Positions 7,596 through 15,373 of a DNA stretch of 36,826 nt are shown here, piece by piece. A program made the translations under genes and the position numbers. The notes below the pieces were generated by a model that ran no database searches, had not been told where the DNA came from, and was given only the letters and a program-made list of their open reading frames with translations. Source of the stretch: Acetobacteraceae bacterium (GTDB lineage Bacteria; Pseudomonadota; Alphaproteobacteria; Acetobacterales; Acetobacteraceae); assembly GCA_021732665.1 (NCBI GenBank), contig JAKFUL010000041.1, positions 1-36,826 of the forward strand, given 5' to 3'. Every line of letters starts with the position of its first letter. Within the stretch, counting starts at the first letter, position 1.

Positions 7596-8362
7596 GCCGC
7601 GAGCACCGAGGAGACGAGCAACTGCGTATAGGGGTGGCGCGGGTCGTCGAGCACGCGGTCGGTCAGCCCTTCCTCCACCACCTGGCCGTGCCGCATGACC
7701 ATGATGCGATGCGCCAGCAGCCGGGCGGCGGCAATGTCATGCGTCACCAGCAGCACGGCGAGCCCCAGATCCGCCACCAGCCCGCGGATGAGATCGAGCA
7801 GCTTCGCCTGCACCGAGACATCGAGCCCGCCAGTGGGTTCATCCATGAAGACGAGGCGCGGGCTGGTCACCAGCGTGCGGGCGATCTGCAAACGCTGCTG
7901 CATGCCGCCGGAGAAATTTTTCGGTGTCTCGTCGATCCGCGCCGGGTCCATCTCGACCCGTTCCAGCCAATGCGCCGCCACCTCGCGGATATTGCCGTAG
8001 TGCCGGTTGCCCGCGGCCATCAGCCGCTCGCCCACATTGCCGCCGGCCGAGACCTCCATGCGCAGCGCGTCGCGGGCGTTCTGGTGCACGAAGCCCCAGT
8101 CGCTGCGCATCAGGCGCCGCAGCGCGGCGTCGGAGGCATCAAGGATGGAATGCGTGGCCCCTGCCGCGTCGCGATACAGCACCTGGCCGGCATCGGCCCG
8201 CTGCATACCCGCCAGCACGCGCAGCAGGGACGACTTGCCCGAGCCGCTTTCGCCCACGATGGCCACCACCTCGCCCGGCCAGATCGACAGCGCCACATCA
8301 TCCAGCGCCCGCACGGCGCCGAAGCGCAGATGCAGTCCCTGGGCTTCCAGCAGCGCGTTCAT
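7592..8362 (-). CDS. phnK: phosphonate C-P lyase system protein PhnK (ABC-type ATPase)
   Basis: 256 residues. Walker A GESGSGKSS, signature FSGGMQQRLQIAR and Walker B LVFMDEPTGGLD are intact, and the sequence resembles dipeptide-type ABC ATPases as PhnK does. In the E. coli complex PhnK docks on PhnJ of the PhnGHIJ core. Its start overlaps the end of phnJ in reverse order of transcription (phnJ stop and phnK ATG share ATGA), and its own stop overlaps the phnL start. The internal motif WGFVHQNARDALRMEVSAGG is characteristic of this subfamily. Confidence 0.95.
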   Translation of the reverse strand: MNALLEAQGLHLRFGAVRALDDVALSIWPGEVVAIVGESGSGKSSLLRVLAGMQRADAGQVLYRDAAGATHSILDASDAALRRLMRSDWGFVHQNARDALRMEVSAGGNVGERLMAAGNRHYGNIREVAAHWLERVEMDPARIDETPKNFSGGMQQRLQIARTLVTSPRLVFMDEPTGGLDVSVQAKLLDLIRGLVADLGLAVLLVTHDIAAARLLAHRIMVMRHGQVVEEGLTDRVLDDPRHPYTQLLVSSVLAA

Positions 8363-9198
8363 ACCGGCGGCCTCGATGCACAGTAGTCGGTGTCCGAGCA
8401 GACATGCATCCGCCCGCCCTGGTCATCGGTGATGACCTCGTCGAGATAGCTCTCCTCGCTGCCGCAAATGGCGCAGGCATGCGGCGCGCGGACGGGCTTG
8501 AAGGGGTGGTCCTCGAAATCGAGGCTGCGCACATCGGTATAGGGCGGCACGGCGTAGATCCGCTTCTCCCGCCCCGCGCCGAACAATTGCAGCCCGGCAT
8601 TCATGTGCATCTTCGGATTGTCGAAGGCGGGGATCGGCGAGGGCGACATCAGGTAGCGGTGGTTGACCATGACGGGGTGGTTGTAGCTCGTCGCCACCTC
8701 CCCCTGCCGGGCGATGTCCTCATAGAGCTTGACCTGCATCAGGCCGTATTCGGCCATGGCGTGCAGCCGGGTGCTTTCGGCCACGCGCGGTTCCAGCCTG
8801 AACAGCGGCTCGGGCATCGGCACCTGGTAGACCAGGATCTGGCCCTCGCTGAGCGGCGTCTCGGGGATGCGGTGGCGGGTCTGGATAATCGTGGCCTCGG
8901 CCGTGCTTTCCGTGGTCGCCACCCCCGCCACCCGGTTGAAGAAGCGGCGGATGGAGACGGCGTTGGTGGTGTCGTCGGCGCCCTGGTCGATCACCTTCAG
9001 CACGTCATCGGGGCCGAGCACCGAGGCGGTGACCTGAATGCCGCCGGTGCCCCAGCCATAGGGCAGCGGCATTTCCCGCGCGCCGAAAGGCACCTGGTGG
9101 CCGGGGATGCACACCGCCTTCAGCAATGCGCGGCGGATCATCCGCTTCGTGGCTTCGTCGAGATAGCCGAAGTTGTAGCCTGTGAGGGCGGCGTTCAT
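8359..9198 (-). CDS. phnJ: alpha-D-ribose 1-methylphosphonate 5-phosphate C-P lyase
   Basis: 279 residues. The radical-SAM C-P lyase that cleaves the carbon-phosphorus bond. The four cysteines follow C-x2-C-x21-C-x5-C at C242, C245, C267 and C273, one residue off the E. coli numbering, so the Fe-S cluster ligands and the thiyl-radical cysteine are intact. The N-terminus NAALTGYNFGYLDEATKRMIR and the PLPYGWGTGG stretch are hallmark PhnJ. The ATG at 9198 is fixed by its 4-nt overlap with the phnI stop; the frame is open for 41 more codons upstream but only as an overlap. Confidence 0.97.
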   Translation of the reverse strand: MNAALTGYNFGYLDEATKRMIRRALLKAVCIPGHQVPFGAREMPLPYGWGTGGIQVTASVLGPDDVLKVIDQGADDTTNAVSIRRFFNRVAGVATTESTAEATIIQTRHRIPETPLSEGQILVYQVPMPEPLFRLEPRVAESTRLHAMAEYGLMQVKLYEDIARQGEVATSYNHPVMVNHRYLMSPSPIPAFDNPKMHMNAGLQLFGAGREKRIYAVPPYTDVRSLDFEDHPFKPVRAPHACAICGSEESYLDEVITDDQGGRMHVCSDTDYCASRPPV

Positions 9199-10271
9199 TC
9201 CGTGCGCTCCGCGAACCAGCGCGCGCGAATGGCGCGGATTTTTTCGAGCTCGCTCTGGAAATCGACGTAATGCGGCAGCTTGAGATGCTCGACAAAGCCC
9301 GTGCTCTCCACATTGTCGCAATGGTAGAGGACGAATTCCGGGCTTTGCGCCGGCGCGGTCGCCTCCTCGCCCAGCTCGGGGGCGCGCAGCGCGCGGTCGA
9401 CGAGTGCCATCGCCATCGCCTTGCGCTCATTCTGCCCCACCACCAGGCCATAGCCGCGGGTGAATTGCGGCGGCGCCTCGGCGTTGCCCACGAACTGGTT
9501 CACCATCTGGCACTCGGTCACCACCATGTCGCCGATATCGATGGCGAAACCCAGCTCCGGCGGCTCGATCTCGACGCTGACCTCGCCCATGCGGATTTCG
9601 CCGACGAAGGGATGGGCATTGCCGTAGCCGCGCTGGGTGGAATAGCCGAGGCTGAGCAGAAACCCCTCATCGCCCCTGGCCATGGCCTGGAGCCTGAGCG
9701 CCCGGTTGGCCGGAAAGGCCAGCGGCTCGCGCGTCAGGTCCGGCGGTTCGGCGTTGGATGGGGCGTCCGGCGCCATCAGCCCTTCCTGCGCCAATATTTC
9801 GGTGACCTGGGGCATGCGCTGCGCGCCCTGTTCGGCCTCGGCCGGCGGCGGCGGGTCCAGCCCCTCGGCGGCCAGGGCGAAATCCAGCAGGCGATGGGTG
9901 TAATCAAAAGTCGGCCCCAGCACCTGGCCGCCCGGCAGGTCCTTGTAGGTGGAAGAAATGCGGCGCTGGATCGCCATCGCCCCGGTATCCACCGGCAGGG
10001 TGTAGCCGAAGCGGGGCAGGGTGGTGCGATAGGCGCGCAGCAGGAAGGCGGCCTCGGTGCTGTCGCCGCGGGCCTGTTTCAGGGCCAGTGCGGCCAGGCC
10101 GCGATCGGCGCAGGCGCCCTCGGCCATCACCCGGTCCACCGCCAGCGCCAGCTGTTCCTCGATCTGCGCGACGGTCAGTTCCGGCAGCGCCGGGTCGCCG
10201 CGCCTGGCCTCGGCCAGCCAGGCATGGGCGTGGCCGATAGCCGTCTCGCCGCCCTTGACGGAGACATACAT
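9195..10271 (-). CDS. phnI: C-P lyase core protein PhnI (purine ribonucleoside triphosphate:methylphosphonate phosphoribosyltransferase subunit)
   Basis: 358 residues, close to E. coli PhnI (~354). With PhnG, H and L it replaces the base of ATP/GTP by the phosphonate. The start MYVSVKGGETAI at 10271 matches the family and shares one base with the phnH stop (TGATG). Conserved blocks include QRRISSTYKDLPGGQVLGPTFDYTHRLLDFAL and LSLGYSTQRGYGNAHPFVGEIRMGEVSVE. The C-terminal YCHCDNVES-like region with LPHYVDFQSEL is also present. The frame remains open upstream through phnH, but that extension is not coding. Confidence 0.95.
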   Translation of the reverse strand: MYVSVKGGETAIGHAHAWLAEARRGDPALPELTVAQIEEQLALAVDRVMAEGACADRGLAALALKQARGDSTEAAFLLRAYRTTLPRFGYTLPVDTGAMAIQRRISSTYKDLPGGQVLGPTFDYTHRLLDFALAAEGLDPPPPAEAEQGAQRMPQVTEILAQEGLMAPDAPSNAEPPDLTREPLAFPANRALRLQAMARGDEGFLLSLGYSTQRGYGNAHPFVGEIRMGEVSVEIEPPELGFAIDIGDMVVTECQMVNQFVGNAEAPPQFTRGYGLVVGQNERKAMAMALVDRALRAPELGEEATAPAQSPEFVLYHCDNVESTGFVEHLKLPHYVDFQSELEKIRAIRARWFAERTE

Positions 10272-10837
10272 CAGGCACGCTCCCGGATGCTGGTGGTGCG
10301 TGGCAGGGCGGCGATCAGCGCATCGGCGCAGAGGATGATGTCGAGGCCGCGCGGGAACAGCGCCCCCAGGGCCGCGCGCTCCGCCACGAATCCCGGCGGC
10401 AGGCCGGTGACGCACAGCGCCGTCTCGTGCTGGATGCCCGGACCGGTCAACAGCCAGCCGGCGGCTGCCTCCAGCCCCGCCACCTGCAACAGCAGGGTCG
10501 CGCCATCCTGCGGCGCCTCGTCGCTGCCCAGGCAGAAGCCGGCCAGCGGCGGCGGGGCGCCGGTGGCGATGGCGAAGCGCGCCTCCCTCGGCGCGCCCCA
10601 GGGTGCGCCGGTGTGGAAGCGCAGCCAAGCGGCGGCCTGCTCCCCGGCATCGTGCCACAGCAGCGTATCGGCGTCGCACATCGCCAGCGCGGCGGCACCG
10701 GCGGCGGGGGCGAGCGGGGCCGGCGCCGCCGGCAGATCGGCCAGCCGGATGATCCGACCGGGGTGGGAAAGGGCATGCAGCATGGCACGAAAGCTAGATT
10801 GCGCGCCCAGCACGGGGTTGTCGAAGCCCGGGGTCAT
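10271..10837 (-). CDS. phnH: C-P lyase core subunit PhnH
   Basis: 188 residues, normal for PhnH. It opens with PGFDNPVLGAQSSFRAMLHALSHPG, the family signature region. PhnH forms part of the PhnGHIJ core and resembles a PLP-fold protein without PLP. Its ATG at 10837 overlaps the phnG stop (ATGA) and its stop shares a base with the phnI start. No anomaly is seen. Confidence 0.93.
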   Translation of the reverse strand: MTPGFDNPVLGAQSSFRAMLHALSHPGRIIRLADLPAAPAPLAPAAGAAALAMCDADTLLWHDAGEQAAAWLRFHTGAPWGAPREARFAIATGAPPPLAGFCLGSDEAPQDGATLLLQVAGLEAAAGWLLTGPGIQHETALCVTGLPPGFVAERAALGALFPRGLDIILCADALIAALPRTTSIRERA

Positions 10838-11295
10838 CGCATCGTCGCCATGGTGAAGAACTGCACCCGGGTGGCCTCGGCGCGGCGGGCGGTGCGGTCG
10901 CGCGCTTCCGCCTGGGCCTCGGCCAGCGGTTCGATCACATGATCGAGAAGCGGGCCGCGCAAGGCGGGGGATTGCAGGGCCGCGTCGATGGCGGCGGCGA
11001 GCTCGGCCTGCGCCAGGTCCCGCCCCAGCACGGTGGCATGGCCCATGCGGCCTTCCATCTCCACCGTGCAGCGGGTGGCGGTGGCCTCGCTCAGGTTGAA
11101 GGGCGCGCCATCCCCGCCCATCCTTCCCCGCAGCATGACGAGGCCGATTTCCGGCCCGCGCAGGCGGGTATGCGGGGGCAGCGCGGGCAGGCCAGCCAGA
11201 TGTGCGCGCAGGGCATCGGCCCCGGCGCGGGCGAGAATGGCCATCCAGCGTTGGCGCTGCTGCCGGGCTTCATCGGGATGGGGTGAATGGGTCAT
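10834..11295 (-). CDS. phnG: C-P lyase core subunit PhnG, first gene of the phn operon
   Basis: 153 residues, normal length. Contains the PhnG blocks RQRWMAILARAGADAL, EIGLVMLRGRMGGDGAPFNL and TRCTVEMEGRMGHATVLGRD. It heads a nine-gene minus-strand run in which each gene overlaps the next. No GGAG-like site is seen before the ATG; instead a GTCTAGAC palindrome lies 7 nt upstream and a TTGACC element about 37 nt upstream. The mRNA leader is therefore probably very short. Divergent from the phnF regulator. Confidence 0.93.
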   Translation of the reverse strand: MTHSPHPDEARQQRQRWMAILARAGADALRAHLAGLPALPPHTRLRGPEIGLVMLRGRMGGDGAPFNLSEATATRCTVEMEGRMGHATVLGRDLAQAELAAAIDAALQSPALRGPLLDHVIEPLAEAQAEARDRTARRAEATRVQFFTMATMR

Positions 11296-11301
11296 AGGGA
11301 G

Positions 11302-11309
11302 GTCTAGAC
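11302..11309. promoter_or_regulatory. candidate PhnF operator (GTCTAGAC)
   Basis: A perfect 8-bp palindrome between the divergent phnG and phnF genes. It fits the GT-N-TA-N-AC pattern described for operators of the HutC branch of GntR regulators, to which PhnF belongs. It overlaps the predicted -10/transcription start of phnG, where a bound repressor would block initiation. Eight bases are short, so assignment rests on location plus pattern. Confidence 0.5.
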
Positions 11310-11337
11310 ATCACCACATCCCATCCTTTACGGTCAA
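11308..11337 (-). promoter_or_regulatory. predicted phnG promoter
   Basis: On the minus strand a TTGACC -35-like hexamer (11332-11337) is followed, after 17-18 nt, by a weak -10 (GTGATG or TGATGT, 11308-11314). Transcription would start about 6-8 nt before the phnG ATG, giving a nearly leaderless mRNA. No convincing Pho box is seen. The -10 is poor, so confidence is moderate. Confidence 0.4.
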
Positions 11338-11381
11338 CCGGATGATCTCACGGAAAGGGCGGGGCCTTGGTTGAAGATTCC

Positions 11382-12131
11382 ATGACGGTCGACCCCTGTC
11401 TCGCCGAAGCCCTGCCGCGCGGCGATGGCGTGTCGCTGTGGCGGCAGATCGTCTCCCGGCTGGAGGGCGCGATCGCCAGCGGCACGCTGGCCGCCGGCGC
11501 CCGCCTGCCCACCGAGGCCGAGCTGGCCCAGCGCTTCGCCGTCAACCGCCACACCATCCGCCGCGCGATGGAGGAGCTGGCCAGTCGCGGCCTGGTGCGG
11601 GTGGAGCAGGGCCGCGGTTCCTTCGTGGCGGAGGAGGTGGTGGAATACCCGCTTGGCAGCCGCACCCGCTTCTCCGAGATCATCCGCGCCCAGTCGCGCG
11701 AACCCTCGGGCCGTATCATCCGCATCGCCGAAATCCAGGCGGAGGGCCGGGTGGCCGAGCTGCTGAAGATTCGCCGCGGCAGGGGCGTGGTGCAGGTGGA
11801 CCGTCTGGGCTTCGCCAATGGCCGCGCCATTACCCTGGGCTCGCATCATTTTCCCGCGCACCGCTTTGCCCGCATCGCGGCGTTGCTGGCCGAGAATCCC
11901 TCCATCACCGTGGCGCTGGCGGCCTGTGGCGTGCCGGATTACCGCCGCCAGGTCACCCGCATCACCGCCCGCATGCCCACCCCTGAGGAGGCGCAGCTGC
12001 TGGGCCAGATGCGCAACCGGCCGGTGCTGCTGACCGAGGCGGTGAATGTGGATGGCGAGGGGGCGCCGATCGACGTCACCTTCTCCCGCTACGTCGCCGG
12101 GCGCACCCAGCTTGTGGTGGAAAGCCTGTGA
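11382..12131 (+). CDS. phnF: PhnF-type GntR/HutC-family phosphonate regulator
   Basis: 249 residues from the ATG at 11382; a TTG at 11367 behind an AAGGGCGGGG stretch is an alternative. A GntR winged helix spans about residues 15-80 (LWRQIVSRLEGAIASGTLAAGARLPTEAELA, NRHTIRRAMEELASRGLVRVEQGRGSFV). A UTRA effector domain fills about 95-245 (RTRFSEIIRAQ, VDRLGFANG, CGVPDYRRQVTRI). It is divergent from phnG and overlaps the second phnM-like gene by 4 nt (GTGA). It probably represses phn until a phosphonate or intermediate binds (inference from the family). Confidence 0.9.
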   Translation: MTVDPCLAEALPRGDGVSLWRQIVSRLEGAIASGTLAAGARLPTEAELAQRFAVNRHTIRRAMEELASRGLVRVEQGRGSFVAEEVVEYPLGSRTRFSEIIRAQSREPSGRIIRIAEIQAEGRVAELLKIRRGRGVVQVDRLGFANGRAITLGSHHFPAHRFARIAALLAENPSITVALAACGVPDYRRQVTRITARMPTPEEAQLLGQMRNRPVLLTEAVNVDGEGAPIDVTFSRYVAGRTQLVVESL

Positions 12132-13264
12132 GCGGCTGGCGCATCAGCGGCGGCGAGGTGCTGGCGCGCGGCGGCTTCGGCCCGGCCATGCTGGCGCTGG
12201 CCGGGGGGCGGGTGGCAGCGGAGCCGCCGCCCGCGGGCCGAGGCTTCGACGCCTCCGGCGCCTGGGTGCTGCCGGGCATCGTGGACATCCATGGCGATGC
12301 GCATGAGCGCAGCCTGCAACCCCGGCCGGGCGTGGGTTTTCCGCCGGGCTTCGCGTTGCGGGACACGGCCACCCAGCTTTTGGCCTGCGGCATCACCACC
12401 GCCTATCTGGGGGTGACCTTGTCCTGGGAGCCCGGGTTGCGATCGCTGTCGATGTTCCGCGCGCTGCTGGCCGCGGCCCGGCCCGCCGTGCCCGACATCC
12501 GCGTGCATCTGCGCTTCGAGGCCGATAATCTCGACGCCATGCCCGATGCGCTGGCCGCCGTCGCGGCCGGCGAGGTGGCGCTGCTGGGCTATAATGACCA
12601 TACCCCCGGCATCGCCAAGAAGGTGTCGGACCCGGCGCAGCTGGCGAAATATGCCGGCCGCGGCGGCGTCTCCAACGCAGAATTTGCCGCGATGGTCGAG
12701 GCCGCGCTGGCCCACCGCCCGGCGGTGCCGGCGGCGCGCGAGGCCTTGGCCCGGGCGGCGCGGGCGGCTGGCATTCCCATGCTGAGCCATGATGAGACCA
12801 GCCTGGAACAGCGCGCCCTGTTTCGCGCGCTGGGGGCGGCGATCTGCGAATTCCCGCTCACCGAGGAGGTGGCCGCCGATGCAAGGGCGCAGGGCGAGCA
12901 TGTGGTGATGGGCGCGCCCAATGTGGTGCGTGGCGGCAGCCACCTCGGCTGGGCCTCGGCGGCACCGCTGGCTGAGCGTGGCCTCGTCTCGGTCCTGGCG
13001 AGCGACTACCACTGGCCCGCCCTGTTCGAGGCGCCCTTTGTCATGCTGCGGCGTGGTGTCCTGGATCTGGCCGCGGCCTGGGCCCTGGTCTCGGCCAACC
13101 CGGCCGAGGCGCTGGGCCTGACGGATCGCGGTGCCCTTGCGCCCGGGCTTCGCGGCGATGCGCTCGTGGTCTCGGGTGGCGCCGAGGCGCCTCGCCTCGA
13201 AGCCGTCTTCGTGGCCGGAGACCTGGCCTGGCTGGCGCCGGAGGGGGCGCGGCGGCTGGGCTGA
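12128..13264 (+). CDS. second, divergent PhnM-like amidohydrolase
   Basis: 378 residues from a GTG that overlaps the phnF stop. It shares the PhnM plan but not close identity with the canonical copy at 5767-6903: PGIVDIHGDAHERSLQPRP in place of PGLVDVHTDNLERQVQPR, LSHDETS in place of ASHDDES, then a conserved GAPNVVRGGSHLGW loop and ASDYHW. The metal-ligand H and D of HGD, the SHD and the ASD are kept, so it is probably active. Lying in an operon with phnF rather than with phnGHIJKLM, it may process a different ribosyl-phosphonate triphosphate, or a related pyrophosphate substrate. Many annotators would name it phnM as well. Confidence 0.85.
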   Translation: MSGWRISGGEVLARGGFGPAMLALAGGRVAAEPPPAGRGFDASGAWVLPGIVDIHGDAHERSLQPRPGVGFPPGFALRDTATQLLACGITTAYLGVTLSWEPGLRSLSMFRALLAAARPAVPDIRVHLRFEADNLDAMPDALAAVAAGEVALLGYNDHTPGIAKKVSDPAQLAKYAGRGGVSNAEFAAMVEAALAHRPAVPAAREALARAARAAGIPMLSHDETSLEQRALFRALGAAICEFPLTEEVAADARAQGEHVVMGAPNVVRGGSHLGWASAAPLAERGLVSVLASDYHWPALFEAPFVMLRRGVLDLAAAWALVSANPAEALGLTDRGALAPGLRGDALVVSGGAEAPRLEAVFVAGDLAWLAPEGARRLG

Positions 13265-13284
13265 CCCAGGCGCAGCGCGTCGGC

Positions 13285-13689
13285 TCAGCCAGCGGCGCGG
13301 CTGCGCTCGTCCTGGAATTCGGCGACAACACGGTCGACCGGCAGGGCAACCTGGCCCTCCGCCTCGGCCATGGTCTGGCGCACATCACGCAGCAACGCGG
13401 CGCCCTTGACGGTGCGCTGCACCAGCACGCTGCGGCGGTCCATCGGATCGAGCTTGCGGCGGGCGAGGTCGAGTTCGCCAAGCCGGTCCAGCGCGCGGGT
13501 GATGGCGGGCTTGGAGACGTTGAGCTCGGCCGCCAGGCCACGCACGGTGTGCGGACCCTCGGCCAGATAGACTGTCAGGAACACGCCGAGCTGGCGGGCC
13601 GACAGGTCGGGGCCATCGCGCCGCACGAGCGACACGACAGTGTCCCTGAGGATGCCGACCAGCTGGTCGGCCGAATGGGCATTCGGCAT
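13285..13689 (-). CDS. MarR-family transcriptional regulator
   Basis: 134 residues from the ATG at 13689, preferred because GGAAGGA lies 9 nt upstream; the ATG at 13698 directly abuts that site. A winged helix-turn-helix covers about residues 30-95: LSARQLGVFLTVYLAEGPHTVRGLAAELNVSKPAITRALDRLGELDLARRKLD, then the wing with DRRSV. No ligand pocket can be assigned. It is convergent with the PhnM-like gene and monocistronic, with a probable promoter ~165 nt upstream. Target unknown. Confidence 0.85.
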   Translation of the reverse strand: MPNAHSADQLVGILRDTVVSLVRRDGPDLSARQLGVFLTVYLAEGPHTVRGLAAELNVSKPAITRALDRLGELDLARRKLDPMDRRSVLVQRTVKGAALLRDVRQTMAEAEGQVALPVDRVVAEFQDERSRAAG

Positions 13690-13857
13690 TCTCGTCATTC
13701 CTTCCGCGGGCCTGCGGGCAAAACCTTCCCGACGGGGTGGGCCTGCGCGCGAACCGGATGTGTACCGTCACTTGATCTCTGTGGGCATGCGCGCCCAGTG
13801 ACCAACAATACCCCAAAACTCTTATCGATTTGGTCGGGAAATATCTAACATTTTCTT

Positions 13858-13886
13858 CATTAAGTCGGATTACCAGCGCTTGTCAA
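13858..13886 (-). promoter_or_regulatory. predicted sigma-70-type promoter for the marR-like gene
   Basis: On the minus strand a perfect TTGACA (13881-13886) is separated by 17 nt from TTAATG (13858-13863). Transcription would begin near 13851 and run into the MarR gene, leaving a leader of about 160 nt. The stretch 13805-13890 is clearly AT-richer than its surroundings. It contains short CCAAA/TTTGG and GAAA/TTTC inverted repeats that could be operator half-sites. Confidence 0.5.
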
Positions 13887-13913
13887 CCGAAACCATCTCC
13901 GGGCCGCGCCGGG

Positions 13914-15287
13914 CTAATCAGGCACTTGCCGGGAACAGGGGATGGAATTGCGGTAAACTTGCAGCCCCGCCACCAGCGCCCTCAGCCCGGTGGCCTCGCC
14001 GCCCTCCGGCCGTCCAGGGCGCGGGGTGTCATTCCAGGCATAGAGATCGAGATGCGCCCAGGGGGTGGCAGCGGGCACGAAGCGGCGCAGGAACAGCGCA
14101 GCCACGACCGCGCCGGCGGTGGGGCGCGATGAAATATTGTTCAGGTCCGCCACGGGGCTGTCCAGCCAAGCGTCATACCCGTCATGCAATGGCAGGCGCC
14201 AGAGCGGGTCGTGGGCAGCCAGGCCACCGGCCAGCAGAGCCGCCGCCAGGGTGTCGTCATTGCTGAACATCGCCGGCAGGTCAGGCCCCAACGCCACCCG
14301 CGCGGCACCGGTCAGCGTGGCACCATTGATGATCAGGGCCGGACGGTGCTCGCCGGCGAAGCCCAGCAGGTCGGCCAGCACAAGCCGGCCCTCGGCATCG
14401 GTGTTGCCGATCTCGACCGACAGGCCGGCGCGGGTGGCGATCACATCGCCCGGGCGGAAGGCGGTGCCGGAGACGGCATTCTCCACGGCGCCGACCAGCA
14501 GCAGGATGCGCCAGGGGGCGCCGGCGGCCATCAGGCACTCGGCCAGCGCCAGCATCACCGCGGCCCCGCCCATGTCCTTCTTCATCCGCAGCATGGCCGA
14601 GGCCGGCTTGAGGTCGAGGCCGCCGGTGTCGAAGCACACGCCCTTGCCGCACAGCGCCAGCAGCGGCGCGTCGGGGGCGCCCCATTCCAGGATGGCGACG
14701 CGCGGCCCGCGCGGGCTGCCGCCTCCCACCGCCTGGATGGCCGGGAAGCAGGCTTCCAGCGCGGAACCCTCGATCACCCGGAAGCTGGCGCCATGCGCGG
14801 CGGCGACGCTGGCCACCGCATCGGCCAGCTCGGCTGGGCCCAGCTCATTGGCCGGGGCATTGATGAGGTCGCGCGCGCGGCGGATGGCGCGCAGTTCGGC
14901 CAGAACGGGTTCGCTGCCGGCTGGCGGGCGCAGCCGGGCAGGGCCGCGGCGCGGCAGCTTGAAGCGGGCGTATCGATAGGCGCCCAGGCCCCAGCCCAGC
15001 ACCGCTTCCGGCGCGCAGGCGGGGTCGGCCAGGTGCCACAGGCTGTTCTCCGGCAGGCCATGCGCAAGCCCGCCGAATCTGTGCGGCGTGACCGCGCCCT
15101 CGCCCAGGCCCAGCACGGCGCCGGCAATCCCGCCCGGGGCCGGTAGCAGCGCGATCTGCTGTGCCTGGCCGGAGAAGCCGCTGGCATCGAGGAAGGCGCG
15201 GTGCTCCGCAGGCAGCCTGTCCAGAGTTGCGGGGGTGGCGGTGAGCAGCGGCAAGGTGTGGGCCGCATCCGTGAAGCAATCTTCCAT
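13914..15287 (-). CDS. M17-family leucyl aminopeptidase
   Basis: 457 residues; a cytosolic metallo-aminopeptidase that trims N-terminal residues during peptide turnover. The C-terminal catalytic domain (about residues 170-440) carries the complete two-metal site: K in LCGKGVCFDTGG, the following D, catalytic K in LDLKPAS, D in KKDMGG, and D/E plus R in NTDAEGRL. The N-terminal ~150 residues form the less conserved macro-like domain. It begins 86 nt from and divergent to hslV, so both protein-turnover systems share an upstream region. It is nearer the PepB-like short M17 proteins than to ~500-residue PepA, hence no symbol. Confidence 0.9.
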   Translation of the reverse strand: MEDCFTDAAHTLPLLTATPATLDRLPAEHRAFLDASGFSGQAQQIALLPAPGGIAGAVLGLGEGAVTPHRFGGLAHGLPENSLWHLADPACAPEAVLGWGLGAYRYARFKLPRRGPARLRPPAGSEPVLAELRAIRRARDLINAPANELGPAELADAVASVAAAHGASFRVIEGSALEACFPAIQAVGGGSPRGPRVAILEWGAPDAPLLALCGKGVCFDTGGLDLKPASAMLRMKKDMGGAAVMLALAECLMAAGAPWRILLLVGAVENAVSGTAFRPGDVIATRAGLSVEIGNTDAEGRLVLADLLGFAGEHRPALIINGATLTGAARVALGPDLPAMFSNDDTLAAALLAGGLAAHDPLWRLPLHDGYDAWLDSPVADLNNISSRPTAGAVVAALFLRRFVPAATPWAHLDLYAWNDTPRPGRPEGGEATGLRALVAGLQVYRNSIPCSRQVPD

Positions 15288-15373
15288 ATCCGATGCCTAG
15301 CCCGTTCAAGGGGCGATGGCCACATGCCCGCCATGCGTTGCAAGGTCGGGGCGGCCGGGCCACATGAGCCGCC

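Noticed and set aside
8359..9321. Extended PhnJ start at 9321
   Set aside because: The 41 extra residues lie wholly within phnI; the family N-terminus and ATGA overlap fix the start at 9198.
13270..13306. GCGCAGC/GCTGCGC inverted repeat between the PhnM-like and marR-like genes
   Set aside because: Long 23-nt loop, no T-run, and it extends into the marR-like coding end; expected by chance at this GC content.
15288..15310. CTTGAA on the minus strand before the aminopeptidase, like a sigma-32 -35 box
   Set aside because: Transcription from it would begin after the start codon, and no matching -10 serves hslV on the other strand.
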